Shown: positions 23,722-32,080 of the stretch, one piece after another
How positions within the stretch are numbered: the first letter of the stretch is position 1
How the letters are laid out: the number at the start of each line of letters is the position of its first letter
DNA from: Clostridia bacterium
Lineage (GTDB): Bacteria; Bacillota; Clostridia; Oscillospirales; CAG-272
DNA: 53,024 nucleotides
NCBI GenBank assembly: GCA_017398585.1
Contig: JAFQFS010000015.1
Location: forward strand, 1-53,024
Direction of reading: 5' to 3'
The notes under the pieces: generated by a model
Seen by the model: only the letters and a program-made list of their open reading frames with translations
Told to the model about the DNA's origin: nothing
Databases searched by the model: none
Program-made: the position numbers and the translations under genes

Positions 23722-26022
23722 TCATTCTTCACCGCCGAATTCGCCGGCGCCGCCGTTCTGGAGAGAGTAGCGGTTCTTGTAGTAGCTGCGGAACGGGAGG
23801 TAGGTGGAGAAGAAGCCGCAGAAGACGGACATTACGATACTGATCAGGATTGCGTACCACGGCATGTAGAAGACGTAGCGTACGTTTTCGCCCGTAAAGT
23901 ACGGCATCATGACGTTGTATACGTAGAACAGGATGTAGCTGCCCGCATAGCTGAGGATGATCGCCACAAAGAGCGACATAACCGCCATACAGAGACCGCC
24001 CTGCAGGTAAATCTGCTTGATTTCCTTCGCAACCGCACCGATGGACTGGAGGATGTTGAATTCCTTTTCTCTCTTGGAGTAGTAGAGACTCTGGGAGAAG
24101 AACCAGATCAGCGGAGAGATGCAGAGGATGAGAATGGAAATGCAGATATAGAGTTCGTTGTAGTGCTTGTCACGCGCAACCGCGTTGAGAAGCGTGATAT
24201 CGCTGTTCACAACCTTGACGTCACCGTAGACACGGCCCCATTCGCGGATTTCATCGTACAGGGTCTTTACTTCGTCGGTGGTGATTTCATGGTTGACATA
24301 GACATTGAAGGAGGTCGCCTTCGGAGTCTTGCCGGTGATATCCTTGTAATCTTCGAGCGTCATATAGATCGGAGTGGAACCGGACGGAACGTCGTAGATG
24401 ACTGCGCCGACGGTGTATTCCGTATACTCGAACTTGAAGAAGCGGAGCTGTTCCTTGATGAGCGCACGGCCGGTGATGTTGGAGTCAACGCTCTTGATCT
24501 GACCGGTCTTCTTGCTGATGTAGATCTTGTCGCCTACTTCAAACTTATAGGTGGGAACGTTGGAGATGGAGTCGCCGACGATGACGGTATTCGGCTGGGT
24601 GATGAGGCTGTTCAGATCACCGGAGTAGTCGTAGTCTTCGAGAACCCGGAGCTGTTCCTCGGTCATCGCGGTATAGATGACGTCGTTGGAAACGCGGTAA
24701 TATTCGCCTTCCTGACCGAGCGTGAAGCCTTCGTAATTGTTCCGGTCGTAGGTGACGAGGTTCTTGAAGGCACGTACGTCCTTCTTGTTGGTGATCATGT
24801 GGGACGCGATGTGGCGTGCTTCGGTGGTGTTGTCGTTGATTTCAACGGCACGGACACCGTTCAGCTCGTAGAGTTCGCGGCTCATGATTTCGTCGTATTC
24901 GAAGCCGGACTGCGTCAGGTCAACGGTAAACTGCGGGCGCGGGTACTCGAGGTCGGTGGTGTAGATATCCGCCATGTAGAGACCCATGATGAAGAGCGCA
25001 CAGAATACGATCGCGGAAGTAAGTACCTGGATGTTGTACTTACGGAAACGCCAGAGAGAGTAGAACTCGTACTTGGTCGGGAACTTTTCCGCGAAGATGT
25101 TGAAGGAACGTCTCGGGGAAGTAACAAGATTGGAGTTGTCCTCGGTGATGATGAGGGACATCGGGTCCTTGACGGACATGACCTTCATCGGGGTCCATAC
25201 GGATGCGAGGATGACAACGAGGGTGAAGAGGAAGATCTTCAGGATGGACAGCCCGTTGAAGAGGAAGCCGTAGCCGGACGAGCTGTAAATAATGAAGGAG
25301 ATGAGCGTGGAGATGAGGATCGAGGGAATGAACGTCACCACGAAGATGATGAACAGTTCCCAGAAGGAGGTACCGAACAGCATCTTGAAGTCCGCACCGA
25401 AGGTCAGATAAATACCGTACTGGAACTTATACTGGTTGATACGGATGTTGTAAAGCTGGGTAAGAAGGAAGATCGACACAACGAGGAGGATCAGCGTGAT
25501 GAACACGAACGTAACGGCATTGGCACGTACGTTGTCCTCAAAGGTCATAAGGGCGGTCGACGCCTTGGAGAAGCTGGAACCCTCGGTACCGAGGTTGGCG
25601 AGGTCTTTCTGATAGCTTGACTCGAAGCGTTCGAGACACCAGTCGAGGTCACCGGTGAAGAAGAGATAAACGTCGAAGCGGTCTTCTCCGGTGAAGTAGT
25701 TTTTGTATTCGTCCACGTCCGTAACCTGGAAGATTACGTCGCTTTTGAAGACGGTTCCCTCGTCCTCAACCAGATACTGCATCTGGTCGCGGTTGAGATT
25801 TTTCAGAACCATGTGGTAGTTGTATTCCTCCATGATATGCTGATACTCGACGTTGTTGTTGTTATCGTTCGAGATCGACATCATACCGTAGAGGACCTGG
25901 ACAATGATGATCGCAATGAAGAAGCATACGTACTGATTGAAATTAAAGAATACGCTCTTCCACGCGATTGTCAGGCTTCTTTTTAAGTATTCAAATACTT
26001 TTTCCAAAACCGAAACCGGCAC
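23722..26022 (-). CDS. FtsX-family ABC transporter permease
   Basis: A 766-residue membrane protein. One span lies near the N-terminus (about 30-50), then an extracellular segment, three spans (about 172-285), a fourth group beginning about 335, a large extracellular domain (about 360-610), and three C-terminal spans. Two FtsX-like units are evident from 'IRINQYKFQYGIYLTFGAD' and 'REKEFNILQSIGA', the pattern before the second helix. With the downstream ATPase it would form an exporter or antimicrobial-peptide resistance pump of the MacB/BceB kind; no sensor kinase is near. The start is GTG and the ribosome site is unclear. Confidence 0.85.
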   Translation of the reverse strand: MPVSVLEKVFEYLKRSLTIAWKSVFFNFNQYVCFFIAIIIVQVLYGMMSISNDNNNNVEYQHIMEEYNYHMVLKNLNRDQMQYLVEDEGTVFKSDVIFQVTDVDEYKNYFTGEDRFDVYLFFTGDLDWCLERFESSYQKDLANLGTEGSSFSKASTALMTFEDNVRANAVTFVFITLILLVVSIFLLTQLYNIRINQYKFQYGIYLTFGADFKMLFGTSFWELFIIFVVTFIPSILISTLISFIIYSSSGYGFLFNGLSILKIFLFTLVVILASVWTPMKVMSVKDPMSLIITEDNSNLVTSPRRSFNIFAEKFPTKYEFYSLWRFRKYNIQVLTSAIVFCALFIMGLYMADIYTTDLEYPRPQFTVDLTQSGFEYDEIMSRELYELNGVRAVEINDNTTEARHIASHMITNKKDVRAFKNLVTYDRNNYEGFTLGQEGEYYRVSNDVIYTAMTEEQLRVLEDYDYSGDLNSLITQPNTVIVGDSISNVPTYKFEVGDKIYISKKTGQIKSVDSNITGRALIKEQLRFFKFEYTEYTVGAVIYDVPSGSTPIYMTLEDYKDITGKTPKATSFNVYVNHEITTDEVKTLYDEIREWGRVYGDVKVVNSDITLLNAVARDKHYNELYICISILILCISPLIWFFSQSLYYSKREKEFNILQSIGAVAKEIKQIYLQGGLCMAVMSLFVAIILSYAGSYILFYVYNVMMPYFTGENVRYVFYMPWYAILISIVMSVFCGFFSTYLPFRSYYKNRYSLQNGGAGEFGGEE

Positions 26023-26096
26023 ATCTTTTCAGTGCCATCCTCCCGTTTAGTATTTCACGAGGTCAAATTGAGACACAGGTGTTAATTATCTGTGAT

Positions 26097-26105
26097 ATTA
26101 TATCA
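26097..26105 (-). promoter_or_regulatory. Extended -10 promoter of ABC permease
   Basis: On the minus strand, TGATATAAT, with no good -35. A TTGTTCACA site (inverted, 26135-26143) lies about 35 bp upstream. The rest of the 26023-26355 gap holds the pepT promoter. Confidence 0.45.
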
Positions 26106-26288
26106 TAAATCAAAGCAAAAAGATATTATATATTTGTGAACAACTGGATTTCCGGGCGGTTTGAACGAGATAATTTTCACGGTCTTTTTTGTACATATTG
26201 TCTATTGTAGCTCTGTTGTGACGAATTTTTGAATATTCCGCCCAAAAAACGGATTCCGCCGCTCTCCGCAGAGCCGGAAATCTTCCTC

Positions 26289-26317
26289 TTGCAATCCCCC
26301 GGCAAATCATGTATACT
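26289..26317 (+). promoter_or_regulatory. Promoter of pepT
   Basis: TTGCAA (26289-26294), 17 bp, TATACT (26312-26317), about 38 bp before the start. Confidence 0.6.
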
Positions 26318-26355
26318 GTACCCACAATCTCTCTCGAATGCAAAGGATGAATCCC

Positions 26356-27585
26356 ATGAAAACCATCGAACGTTTCCTTGATTACGTAAAGATCCCCACG
26401 CAGAGCGCGGAAAGCACCGGCGTCTGTCCCACGACCGCAAAGCAGTTCGACCTCGCACACCGTCTCGTGCGGGAAATGCTTGACCTCGGCATCGCGGACG
26501 CACATGTCGACGACAAATGCTATGTCTATGGCCACATTCCCGCGACACCCGGTTACGAAAACGTCACCCGCGTCGGCTTCATCGCCCATATGGACACCGC
26601 GCCCGATTTCGCTGACGAACCCGTGAATGTGCAGATCCTCGAAAACTACGATGGCGGCGATGTCACGCTCGGCACGTCCGGACGTACACTGACCGCAGAG
26701 AGCTTCCCGCATCTTCCCTCTCTGAAGGGGCGCACGCTCATCACCACCGACGGCATGACCCTCCTCGGCGCGGACGACAAGGCTGGCATCGCGGAAATCC
26801 TCACCGCCGCCGAACACATCCTCACCGATGATATCCCCCACGGCCCCGTCTCGATCGGCTTCACACCCGATGAGGAAGTCGGCACTTCCGCCGATTATTT
26901 CGACCTCGCCGTATTTGACGCGGAATACGCGTACACCGTCGACGGCGGTCCGGAAGGCGAAGTCGTTTACGAAACCTTCAATGCGGCAGCGGCGGATTTT
27001 GAAGTGAAGGGATTCAACATCCATCCCGGCTCCTCAAAGAACCGCATGATCAACGCTTCCCTCGTGGCAATGGAAATCAATGCAATGCTCCCGACCTCCG
27101 AAACACCCCGCGATACCGAAGGATACGAAGGCTTCTACCATCTCTGTAATATGGAAGGTTCCGTGGAATCCGCAAAACTGCACTACATCGTGCGCGACCA
27201 CAGCGCGGCAATGTTCGACGCACGCATCGCAACCCTGCGCCACATCGAAAAGATCCTGAACGAAAAATATGGCGCGGGCACCGTCACGCTGAGCATCCGC
27301 GAACAGTACCGGAACATGGCGGAAGTCATCGAAAAGCATCCCGCCGTTCTTGAGATCGCCGACCGCGCGGTCGAAACGTGCGGATTCCGCGTGTTCCATT
27401 CACCCATCCGCGGCGGAACGGACGGCGCACACCTCTCCTTCATGGGTCTGCCCACACCGAACCTCGGCACCGGCGGTTACGCAGCCCACGGTCCGTACGA
27501 ACATATCACGGAGGAAGGTCTTGATCTGTCTACAAAAGTCCTCGAAACGATTGTCCGTCTGTGGGCGGAAAAGGGCTCAAATTAA
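26356..27585 (+). CDS. pepT: Peptidase T (tripeptide aminopeptidase)
   Basis: Cytosolic M20 aminopeptidase of 409 residues that cleaves tripeptides. Zinc and catalytic positions are visible: VGFIAHMDTAPDF (His, Asp), LLGADDKAGIAEI, FTPDEEVGTSADYFD (Glu pair), YTVDGGPEGE, and IRGGTDGAHLSFMGLPTPNL near the C-terminus. The start MKTIERFLDYVKIPTQS matches PepT and follows AAGGA by 8 nt; two in-frame ATGs upstream (26338, 26347) are less likely. Single-gene unit with its own promoter. Confidence 0.95.
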   Translation: MKTIERFLDYVKIPTQSAESTGVCPTTAKQFDLAHRLVREMLDLGIADAHVDDKCYVYGHIPATPGYENVTRVGFIAHMDTAPDFADEPVNVQILENYDGGDVTLGTSGRTLTAESFPHLPSLKGRTLITTDGMTLLGADDKAGIAEILTAAEHILTDDIPHGPVSIGFTPDEEVGTSADYFDLAVFDAEYAYTVDGGPEGEVVYETFNAAAADFEVKGFNIHPGSSKNRMINASLVAMEINAMLPTSETPRDTEGYEGFYHLCNMEGSVESAKLHYIVRDHSAAMFDARIATLRHIEKILNEKYGAGTVTLSIREQYRNMAEVIEKHPAVLEIADRAVETCGFRVFHSPIRGGTDGAHLSFMGLPTPNLGTGGYAAHGPYEHITEEGLDLSTKVLETIVRLWAEKGSN

Positions 27586-27607
27586 GGGACAAATTGCGCA
27601 ATAACAC

Positions 27608-27635
27608 TTGACATCTCTTAAATTTTAGTTATAAT
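27608..27635 (+). promoter_or_regulatory. Promoter and structured leader of the Gfo/Idh/MocA gene
   Basis: TTGACA (27608-27613), 16 bp, TATAAT (27630-27635). The leader of about 118 nt has two stems: GTCCGT/ACGGAC in 27680-27715, and CCGCAC/GTGCGG just before the ribosome site. No known riboswitch was recognised. Confidence 0.8.
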
Positions 27636-27759
27636 TAATAATAGATAGAGTGTATAACGAACGTTGTCATACGCTTGTAAATTAGGTCCGTGACGACAAA
27701 AACGGACTCTGGCATAAATCACACACCGCACGCGAGTGTGCGGAGAAATGGAGACTACT

Positions 27760-28806
27760 ATGAAAAAGAATGCCGCTGTTATCGGTTATGGCGGAATGGG
27801 TGCAGGATTCCACTGCAAGAATCTGCTGACAAGCGACGTCTGCAACCTCGCAGGTATCTACGACATCGACCCTGCGAAGCGCGAACTCGCCGCATCCCGC
27901 GGTGTTAAGGTATACAATACCCGCGAAGAACTTCTCGCAGATCCGACCATCGACATGGTCACCATCGCTACTCCGAACGACGTTCACGAAGAGATCGCGA
28001 TCGCCGCGCTGGAAGCCGGAAAGAACGTTATTTCCGAAAAGCCGGTTACCCTTTCTCTCGAAAGCCTGGAACGTATGATCGCCGCTGCCAACAAGGCGGG
28101 CAAGATCTTCTCCGTTCACCAGAACCGCCGTTTCGACGTTGACGCGCTCGCAATGAAGCAGATCGCGGACAGCGGCGAAATCGGTGAAGTCATCAACATT
28201 GAATCCAGAATCCACGGCAGCCGCGGTATTCCCTCCGACTGGCGCGGCATCAAGAAGTACGGCGGCGGTATGCTCTACGACTGGGGGATCCACATCATCG
28301 ACCAGGCGTGCATGATCCTCGGCTACGACGTCAAGTCCGTACGCTGCAATTTCGACCACATCACCAACGACGAAGTCGACGACGGCTTCCAGCTCACCAT
28401 CGAATACCACAGCGGCAAGAAGGCATACTGCGAAGTCGGTACCTACAACTTCATTGACATGCCGAGATTCTACATGCGCGCGAAGAACGGTTCCGCGATC
28501 ATCCCGCACTGGACGATTCCGGCACACGTTGTAAAGTGCAAGGCATGGCACGAATCCGACGTTCTCCCGGTTGTCAACGCAAGCGGTCTGACCAAGACCA
28601 TGGCTCCGCGTGACAGCATCACCGTGGACGAATACGACATTCCGAAGCCGGCATCCGATGTACACGACTACTACCGCAACTTCGTACGTGCGATCGACGG
28701 TCTCGAAGAACAGATGGTAACCCACGATCAGATGCGCTGCATCCTCAAGGTTATCATGACCGCATTCGAATCCGTCGAAAAGGGCGGCGACAAGGTCGTC
28801 TGGTAA
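27760..28806 (+). CDS. Gfo/Idh/MocA-family oxidoreductase
   Basis: NAD(P)-dependent sugar or cyclitol dehydrogenase of 348 residues. The Rossmann start is AAVIGYGGMGAGFH, with acidic YDIDPAKRE at the end of the second strand. The family EKP motif is VISEKPVTLS near residues 93-102, followed by the catalytic-domain pattern 'DWGIHIIDQA' with His. The substrate is unknown. The start is MKKNAAVIGYGG, 7 nt after GGAG. The gene has its own consensus promoter and a long leader. Confidence 0.9.
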   Translation: MKKNAAVIGYGGMGAGFHCKNLLTSDVCNLAGIYDIDPAKRELAASRGVKVYNTREELLADPTIDMVTIATPNDVHEEIAIAALEAGKNVISEKPVTLSLESLERMIAAANKAGKIFSVHQNRRFDVDALAMKQIADSGEIGEVINIESRIHGSRGIPSDWRGIKKYGGGMLYDWGIHIIDQACMILGYDVKSVRCNFDHITNDEVDDGFQLTIEYHSGKKAYCEVGTYNFIDMPRFYMRAKNGSAIIPHWTIPAHVVKCKAWHESDVLPVVNASGLTKTMAPRDSITVDEYDIPKPASDVHDYYRNFVRAIDGLEEQMVTHDQMRCILKVIMTAFESVEKGGDKVVW

Positions 28807-28826
28807 GTTTATAGAAATGAGGTTTC

Positions 28827-28890
28827 GCGGGGAAAACTTTTTCGAAAAAAAGTTTTCCCCGCACCCCTTTCAAAACACTTTAAACTATTA
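28827..28890 (+). repeat. Family A hairpin repeat, copy 10 (left arm of composite element)
   Basis: Stem 28827-28862 (GCGGGGAAAACTTTTT with AAAAAGTTTTCCCCGC), tail CCCCTTTCAAAACACTTT. It starts 20 nt after the upstream stop. It pairs with copy 11 across a centre (28891-28995) with GTGCAG(CC) and (GGCT)CTGCAC arms and CCGGA/TCCGG. Confidence 0.9.
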
Positions 28891-28993
28891 TGAATGACAT
28901 GGTTTGTGCAGCCTGCCGGACGGACACCCTTCTGTCAGCGTTACAGCCGTACGGGTATTCCGGCTCTGCACCATCCTTTGTCCTCCATAACAG

Positions 28994-29052
28994 TTTAAAA
29001 GTTTTTGCGGAGGGGTGTGGGGAGACGCTTTTTTCAAAAAGCGCCTCCCCGC
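28994..29052 (-). repeat. Family A hairpin repeat, copy 11 (right arm of composite element)
   Basis: Stem 29019-29050 (GGGGAGACGCTTTTT with AAAAAGCGCCTCCCC). The tail TTTAAAAGTTTTTGCGGAGGGG lies to the left. It ends 17 nt before the cinA start codon. Confidence 0.88.
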
Positions 29053-29067
29053 AATTAATTTTTAACT

Positions 29068-30339
29068 ATGATCTGTGAAATTCTCTGCGTCGGGACGGAA
29101 ATCCTTCTCGGCGACATTATCAACACCGACGCCGCGTTTATTGCGCGCGAACTTGCATCGCTCGGATTCGCATCCTACCATCAGTCCGTCGTCGGCGACA
29201 ATCCGGCACGTCTCCGCGCCGCCATCGATGAAGGGCTTCGCCGCTCCGATGTCCTGATCATCACCGGCGGGCTCGGTCCCACCTGCGACGATATCACGAA
29301 AATTGCCGCCGCAGAAGCGTTCGGGCGCGGCATGCACACCGATCTTGACGTGAAGCGGGATCTCGAAGAATTTTTCGCAAAGATCGGCCGTCCGATGACC
29401 GAGAACAACCTCCAGCAGGCGGAAGTTCCGGACGGCGCGACGATTTTCTACAATAAGTGGGGCACCGCCCCCGGCATCGCCCTCGACGGAGAAATCGACG
29501 GCAAGATGAAGTACGCCATTCTCCTTCCCGGTCCGCCGTCCGAATGCGAGCCGATGTTTGTGGAATGTGCGGAACCGTACCTGCGGAAATTCTCCCCCCA
29601 CACGATCTACAGTCTGAATCTGCATCTCTACGGAATCGGCGAATCCGGTGCGGAAGCGATTCTCCGTCCGATGATGGAAGAGGCCGTCAATCCGACGATC
29701 GCGCCGTACGCATGCGAACACGAAGTACGCATCCGTGTGACGGCGTTTGCCGACACGCTCGACGAAGCAAAGGTGCTCTGCCGTCAGACCGCCGACAAAA
29801 TTTACGAAACCGACGTCGCGCCGTACATTTACACGGAGACCGACACTCCCGACGACGCAAAAAACGCCGTCGTTCTGGCGATGATCGCCGAACTCCGGAA
29901 GCACGGCATGACGTTTGCCTCCGCGGAAAGCTGCACCGCCGGCATGATTGCCGCAAGAGTCGGTGACATCGCGGGAGCGTCCGACGTTCTGCTCGGCGGG
30001 ATTGTCTCGTATGCCAATTCCGTGAAGGAAAACGTTCTCGGCGTTCCGGCGGATGTTCTGCGGGATTACGGAGCGGTATCCGAACAGTGTGCGGGATACA
30101 TGGCGGAAGGTGCGCGCCGTGTGACCGGTGCGGACATCGCCGTATCCGTCACGGGAATCGCGGGACCGGGCGGCGGTACGCCCGAAAAGCCGGTCGGTAC
30201 GGTCTGCTTCGGCATCGCGGACAAACGCGGAACAGAGACATTCACCGTACATTTCAACGGCAAAAACGACCGCTCGAAGATCCGCCGTCTGACCGTCGCA
30301 CGTGCGATGATGACGGTTATCAGACGGCTCGGAACATGA
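29068..30339 (+). CDS. cinA: CinA-family protein (NMN amidohydrolase / competence-damage protein)
   Basis: A 423-residue two-domain protein. The N-terminal molybdopterin-binding-like (COG1058) domain begins ICEILCVGTEILLGDI-NTD and has ITGGLGPTCDD. The C-terminal PncC domain shows SAESCTAGMIAARVGDIAGASDV, GGIVSYAN, and VTGIAGPGGGTPEKPVGTV, which bind and deamidate nicotinamide mononucleotide. Length and order match full CinA. No Shine-Dalgarno is visible before the ATG, which lies directly after a repeat. recA, its frequent partner, is not in the window. Confidence 0.95.
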   Translation: MICEILCVGTEILLGDIINTDAAFIARELASLGFASYHQSVVGDNPARLRAAIDEGLRRSDVLIITGGLGPTCDDITKIAAAEAFGRGMHTDLDVKRDLEEFFAKIGRPMTENNLQQAEVPDGATIFYNKWGTAPGIALDGEIDGKMKYAILLPGPPSECEPMFVECAEPYLRKFSPHTIYSLNLHLYGIGESGAEAILRPMMEEAVNPTIAPYACEHEVRIRVTAFADTLDEAKVLCRQTADKIYETDVAPYIYTETDTPDDAKNAVVLAMIAELRKHGMTFASAESCTAGMIAARVGDIAGASDVLLGGIVSYANSVKENVLGVPADVLRDYGAVSEQCAGYMAEGARRVTGADIAVSVTGIAGPGGGTPEKPVGTVCFGIADKRGTETFTVHFNGKNDRSKIRRLTVARAMMTVIRRLGT

Positions 30340-30345
30340 ACTTTT

Positions 30346-30405
30346 CCGGGGAAGAAACTTTTTGAAAAATGTTTCTTCCCCGGCCCCCAACTTCAAAAAC
30401 TTTTA
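30346..30405 (+). repeat. Family A hairpin repeat, copy 12
   Basis: Stem 30346-30383 (CCGGGGAAGAAAC with GTTTCTTCCCCGG), tail CCCCCAACTTCAAAAACTTTT. It starts 6 nt after the cinA stop and ends 26 nt before the GH43 start. Confidence 0.9.
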
Positions 30406-30409
30406 TACT

Positions 30410-31804
30410 ATGAAAAAAATATTGTGTATGCTGATTTCCGCGCTGATGCTTGCAGGTGCTGTTTCCTGTTCGGACAGCGCCGGCGACGCCGGTATCACCG
30501 CGGACAATGAAGCCGTCACGGAAACGGTATCCGCTGCGGACATCGTTGTTGCGAAGCGCGGCGAAGAATGCAATTTCTGGCTGACCTACAACGTGGATGT
30601 GGACGAAGATGAACGGGATGACATTCTGCAGATCCGTTACGCCATCGACGAAAAACTCGGCGTGAAGATCCGTCCGCTCGATGACTACGATCCGGACAAC
30701 GAAAAGCCATGCGAACTGATCGTGAATTCCGCACGGCGTCCGGAATGTCTTGAACTCATGAACACCCTTTCGGAAAACGAGTACACCATCAAAACGATCG
30801 TGACCGAAGAAAAAACAAGCATCATCATTGCCTACAAAGGAGGATACGCGCGCATGTGTGCAATCGAAAACTTCATTGAAAATTACGTCGGCGAGGACGA
30901 AGTGAAAGTTCCCTCAAACCTCGATGTGACCGAAAAGGTCAAGCCTCTTCTGATCGAATCCGGTATCGAACAGCTCCGCGACCCCTGCATCCTGTACGAA
31001 GACGGCGTTTACTACGCCTACGGTACCGGCTGGGTCTGCTGGAAGAACACGTCCGGTTCCCTCGACGGCAAGTGGGAAGGACCGTATCATGTAGTCGAAA
31101 CGCCCGCGAACGTCGGCGGCTGCCAGTGGGCACCGGAAGTCCACAAATATAATGGTGCGTTCTACATGTTCACGACCTACCTTTCTTCCGTGACGAACCA
31201 CCGCGGCTGCACGATTCTGAAGTCCGACTCCCCGATGGGTCCGTTTGTCGAGATCACGGACGGTCACATCACCCCGAAAGACTGGGACTCCATCGACGGT
31301 ACGTTCTATGTTGACAAAAACGGCGACCCGTGGATGGTCTTCGTTCACGAATGGACCTCGACAGACGACAGCATCGGACGCATGGCATGCGCGAAGATGA
31401 ACGCGGATCTGACGGAATTCGTGACGGAACCCGTGGAAATGTTCCGCGCGGACGATCCGGCATGGTCGACCAACGGCGTCACCGACGGCTGCTGGATGTA
31501 CACGACCGAAGCAGGCAGCCTGCTGATGATCTGGTCGAACTGGGACAAGTACGGCTACTGCGTCGGCATCGCGCGCAGTGAATCCGGCGATATCACCGGA
31601 CCGTGGATCCAGGAAGAAAAGGTGCTGTACTCGAAGTCCATGACCGGTCAGTACGACGGCGGTCACGGCATGATCTTCACTCACACAGACGGTCAGATGT
31701 ACCTGAGCATCCACTCTCCGAACAGCGCATCGGCGGGACGCAAGGAAATGCCCGTCTTCGTTCCGATCCGCGAGGAAAACGACACGCTCGTCTGGGATAA
31801 GTAA
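30410..31804 (+). CDS. Glycoside hydrolase family 43 lipoprotein
   Basis: A 464-residue surface lipoprotein. Signal peptide KKILCMLISALMLAGAVSC with lipid Cys20; residues about 45-180 form a domain of unknown role; the rest is a five-bladed GH43 propeller. Key residues: Asp in RDPCILYEDG (base), Asp in SIDGTFYVDK, WAPEVHKYNG, and a TDGCWMY segment where many GH43 proteins have an EGP-type acid; some GH43 branches have TDG there, from memory. It probably cleaves arabinose or xylose side chains outside the cell. No ribosome site is visible before ATGAAAAAAA; upstream codons belong to a repeat. Confidence 0.85.
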   Translation: MKKILCMLISALMLAGAVSCSDSAGDAGITADNEAVTETVSAADIVVAKRGEECNFWLTYNVDVDEDERDDILQIRYAIDEKLGVKIRPLDDYDPDNEKPCELIVNSARRPECLELMNTLSENEYTIKTIVTEEKTSIIIAYKGGYARMCAIENFIENYVGEDEVKVPSNLDVTEKVKPLLIESGIEQLRDPCILYEDGVYYAYGTGWVCWKNTSGSLDGKWEGPYHVVETPANVGGCQWAPEVHKYNGAFYMFTTYLSSVTNHRGCTILKSDSPMGPFVEITDGHITPKDWDSIDGTFYVDKNGDPWMVFVHEWTSTDDSIGRMACAKMNADLTEFVTEPVEMFRADDPAWSTNGVTDGCWMYTTEAGSLLMIWSNWDKYGYCVGIARSESGDITGPWIQEEKVLYSKSMTGQYDGGHGMIFTHTDGQMYLSIHSPNSASAGRKEMPVFVPIREENDTLVWDK

Positions 31805-31820
31805 GAGAATATAGTTTCTC

Positions 31821-31900
31821 GGGGAGGAACTTTTTGAAAAAATGTTCCCCTGAGACTTGCCTTGCAAGTCTCGACCGAACCCCTCTTCAAAAACTTTCAG
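31821..31900 (+). repeat. Family A hairpin repeat, copy 13, with inserted mini-hairpin
   Basis: Main stem 31821-31850 (GGGGAGGAACTTTTT with AAAAATGTTCCCC). Then comes an extra perfect hairpin at 31852-31872 (GAGACTTGC, loop CTT, GCAAGTCTC), then the tail CCCCTCTTCAAAAACTTT. Copy 8 has an analogous insert at the same position. Confidence 0.85.
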
Positions 31901-31924
31901 ACAAATAAATTGACAAAGTTTGGT

Positions 31925-31961
31925 GCAGAGGCATTGTTTTTTGATGGTGCCTCTGCTTTTT
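31925..31961 (+). terminator. Intrinsic terminator after GH43 gene
   Basis: GCAGAGGCA (31925-31933) pairs with TGCCTCTGC (31948-31956), followed by TTTTT. It is built on the GTGCAGA box found in other family A contexts. Confidence 0.85.
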
Positions 31962-32006
31962 GTGTTTCTGAAGGCTGTACATTTTCACAACTCCGTCAAA
32001 AAAATA

Positions 32007-32034
32007 TTGACATTTTTCAGAAATATAGTATAAT
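32007..32034 (+). promoter_or_regulatory. Promoter of second solute-binding lipoprotein gene
   Basis: TTGACA (32007-32012), 16 bp, TATAAT (32029-32034), about 47 bp before the start. Confidence 0.85.
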
Positions 32035-32080
32035 AAACTTATCTTATTACGTATCTGTATCAACTATGGAGGAAAACATC

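Noticed and set aside
23517..23732. 71-codon minus-strand frame after the ABC permease
   Set aside because: It overlaps the permease end, has no good ribosome site, and reads through a family A repeat.
23608..25620. Plus-strand open frame of 670 codons opposite the ABC permease
   Set aside because: Composition is a mirror of codon bias, with no start signal or recognisable domain. The minus-strand permease is convincing.
30410..31804. GH43 protein inactive because a TDG stands where many members have an EGP-type acid
   Set aside because: Other key residues are intact, and from memory some GH43 branches carry TDG at this place, so loss of activity cannot be claimed.
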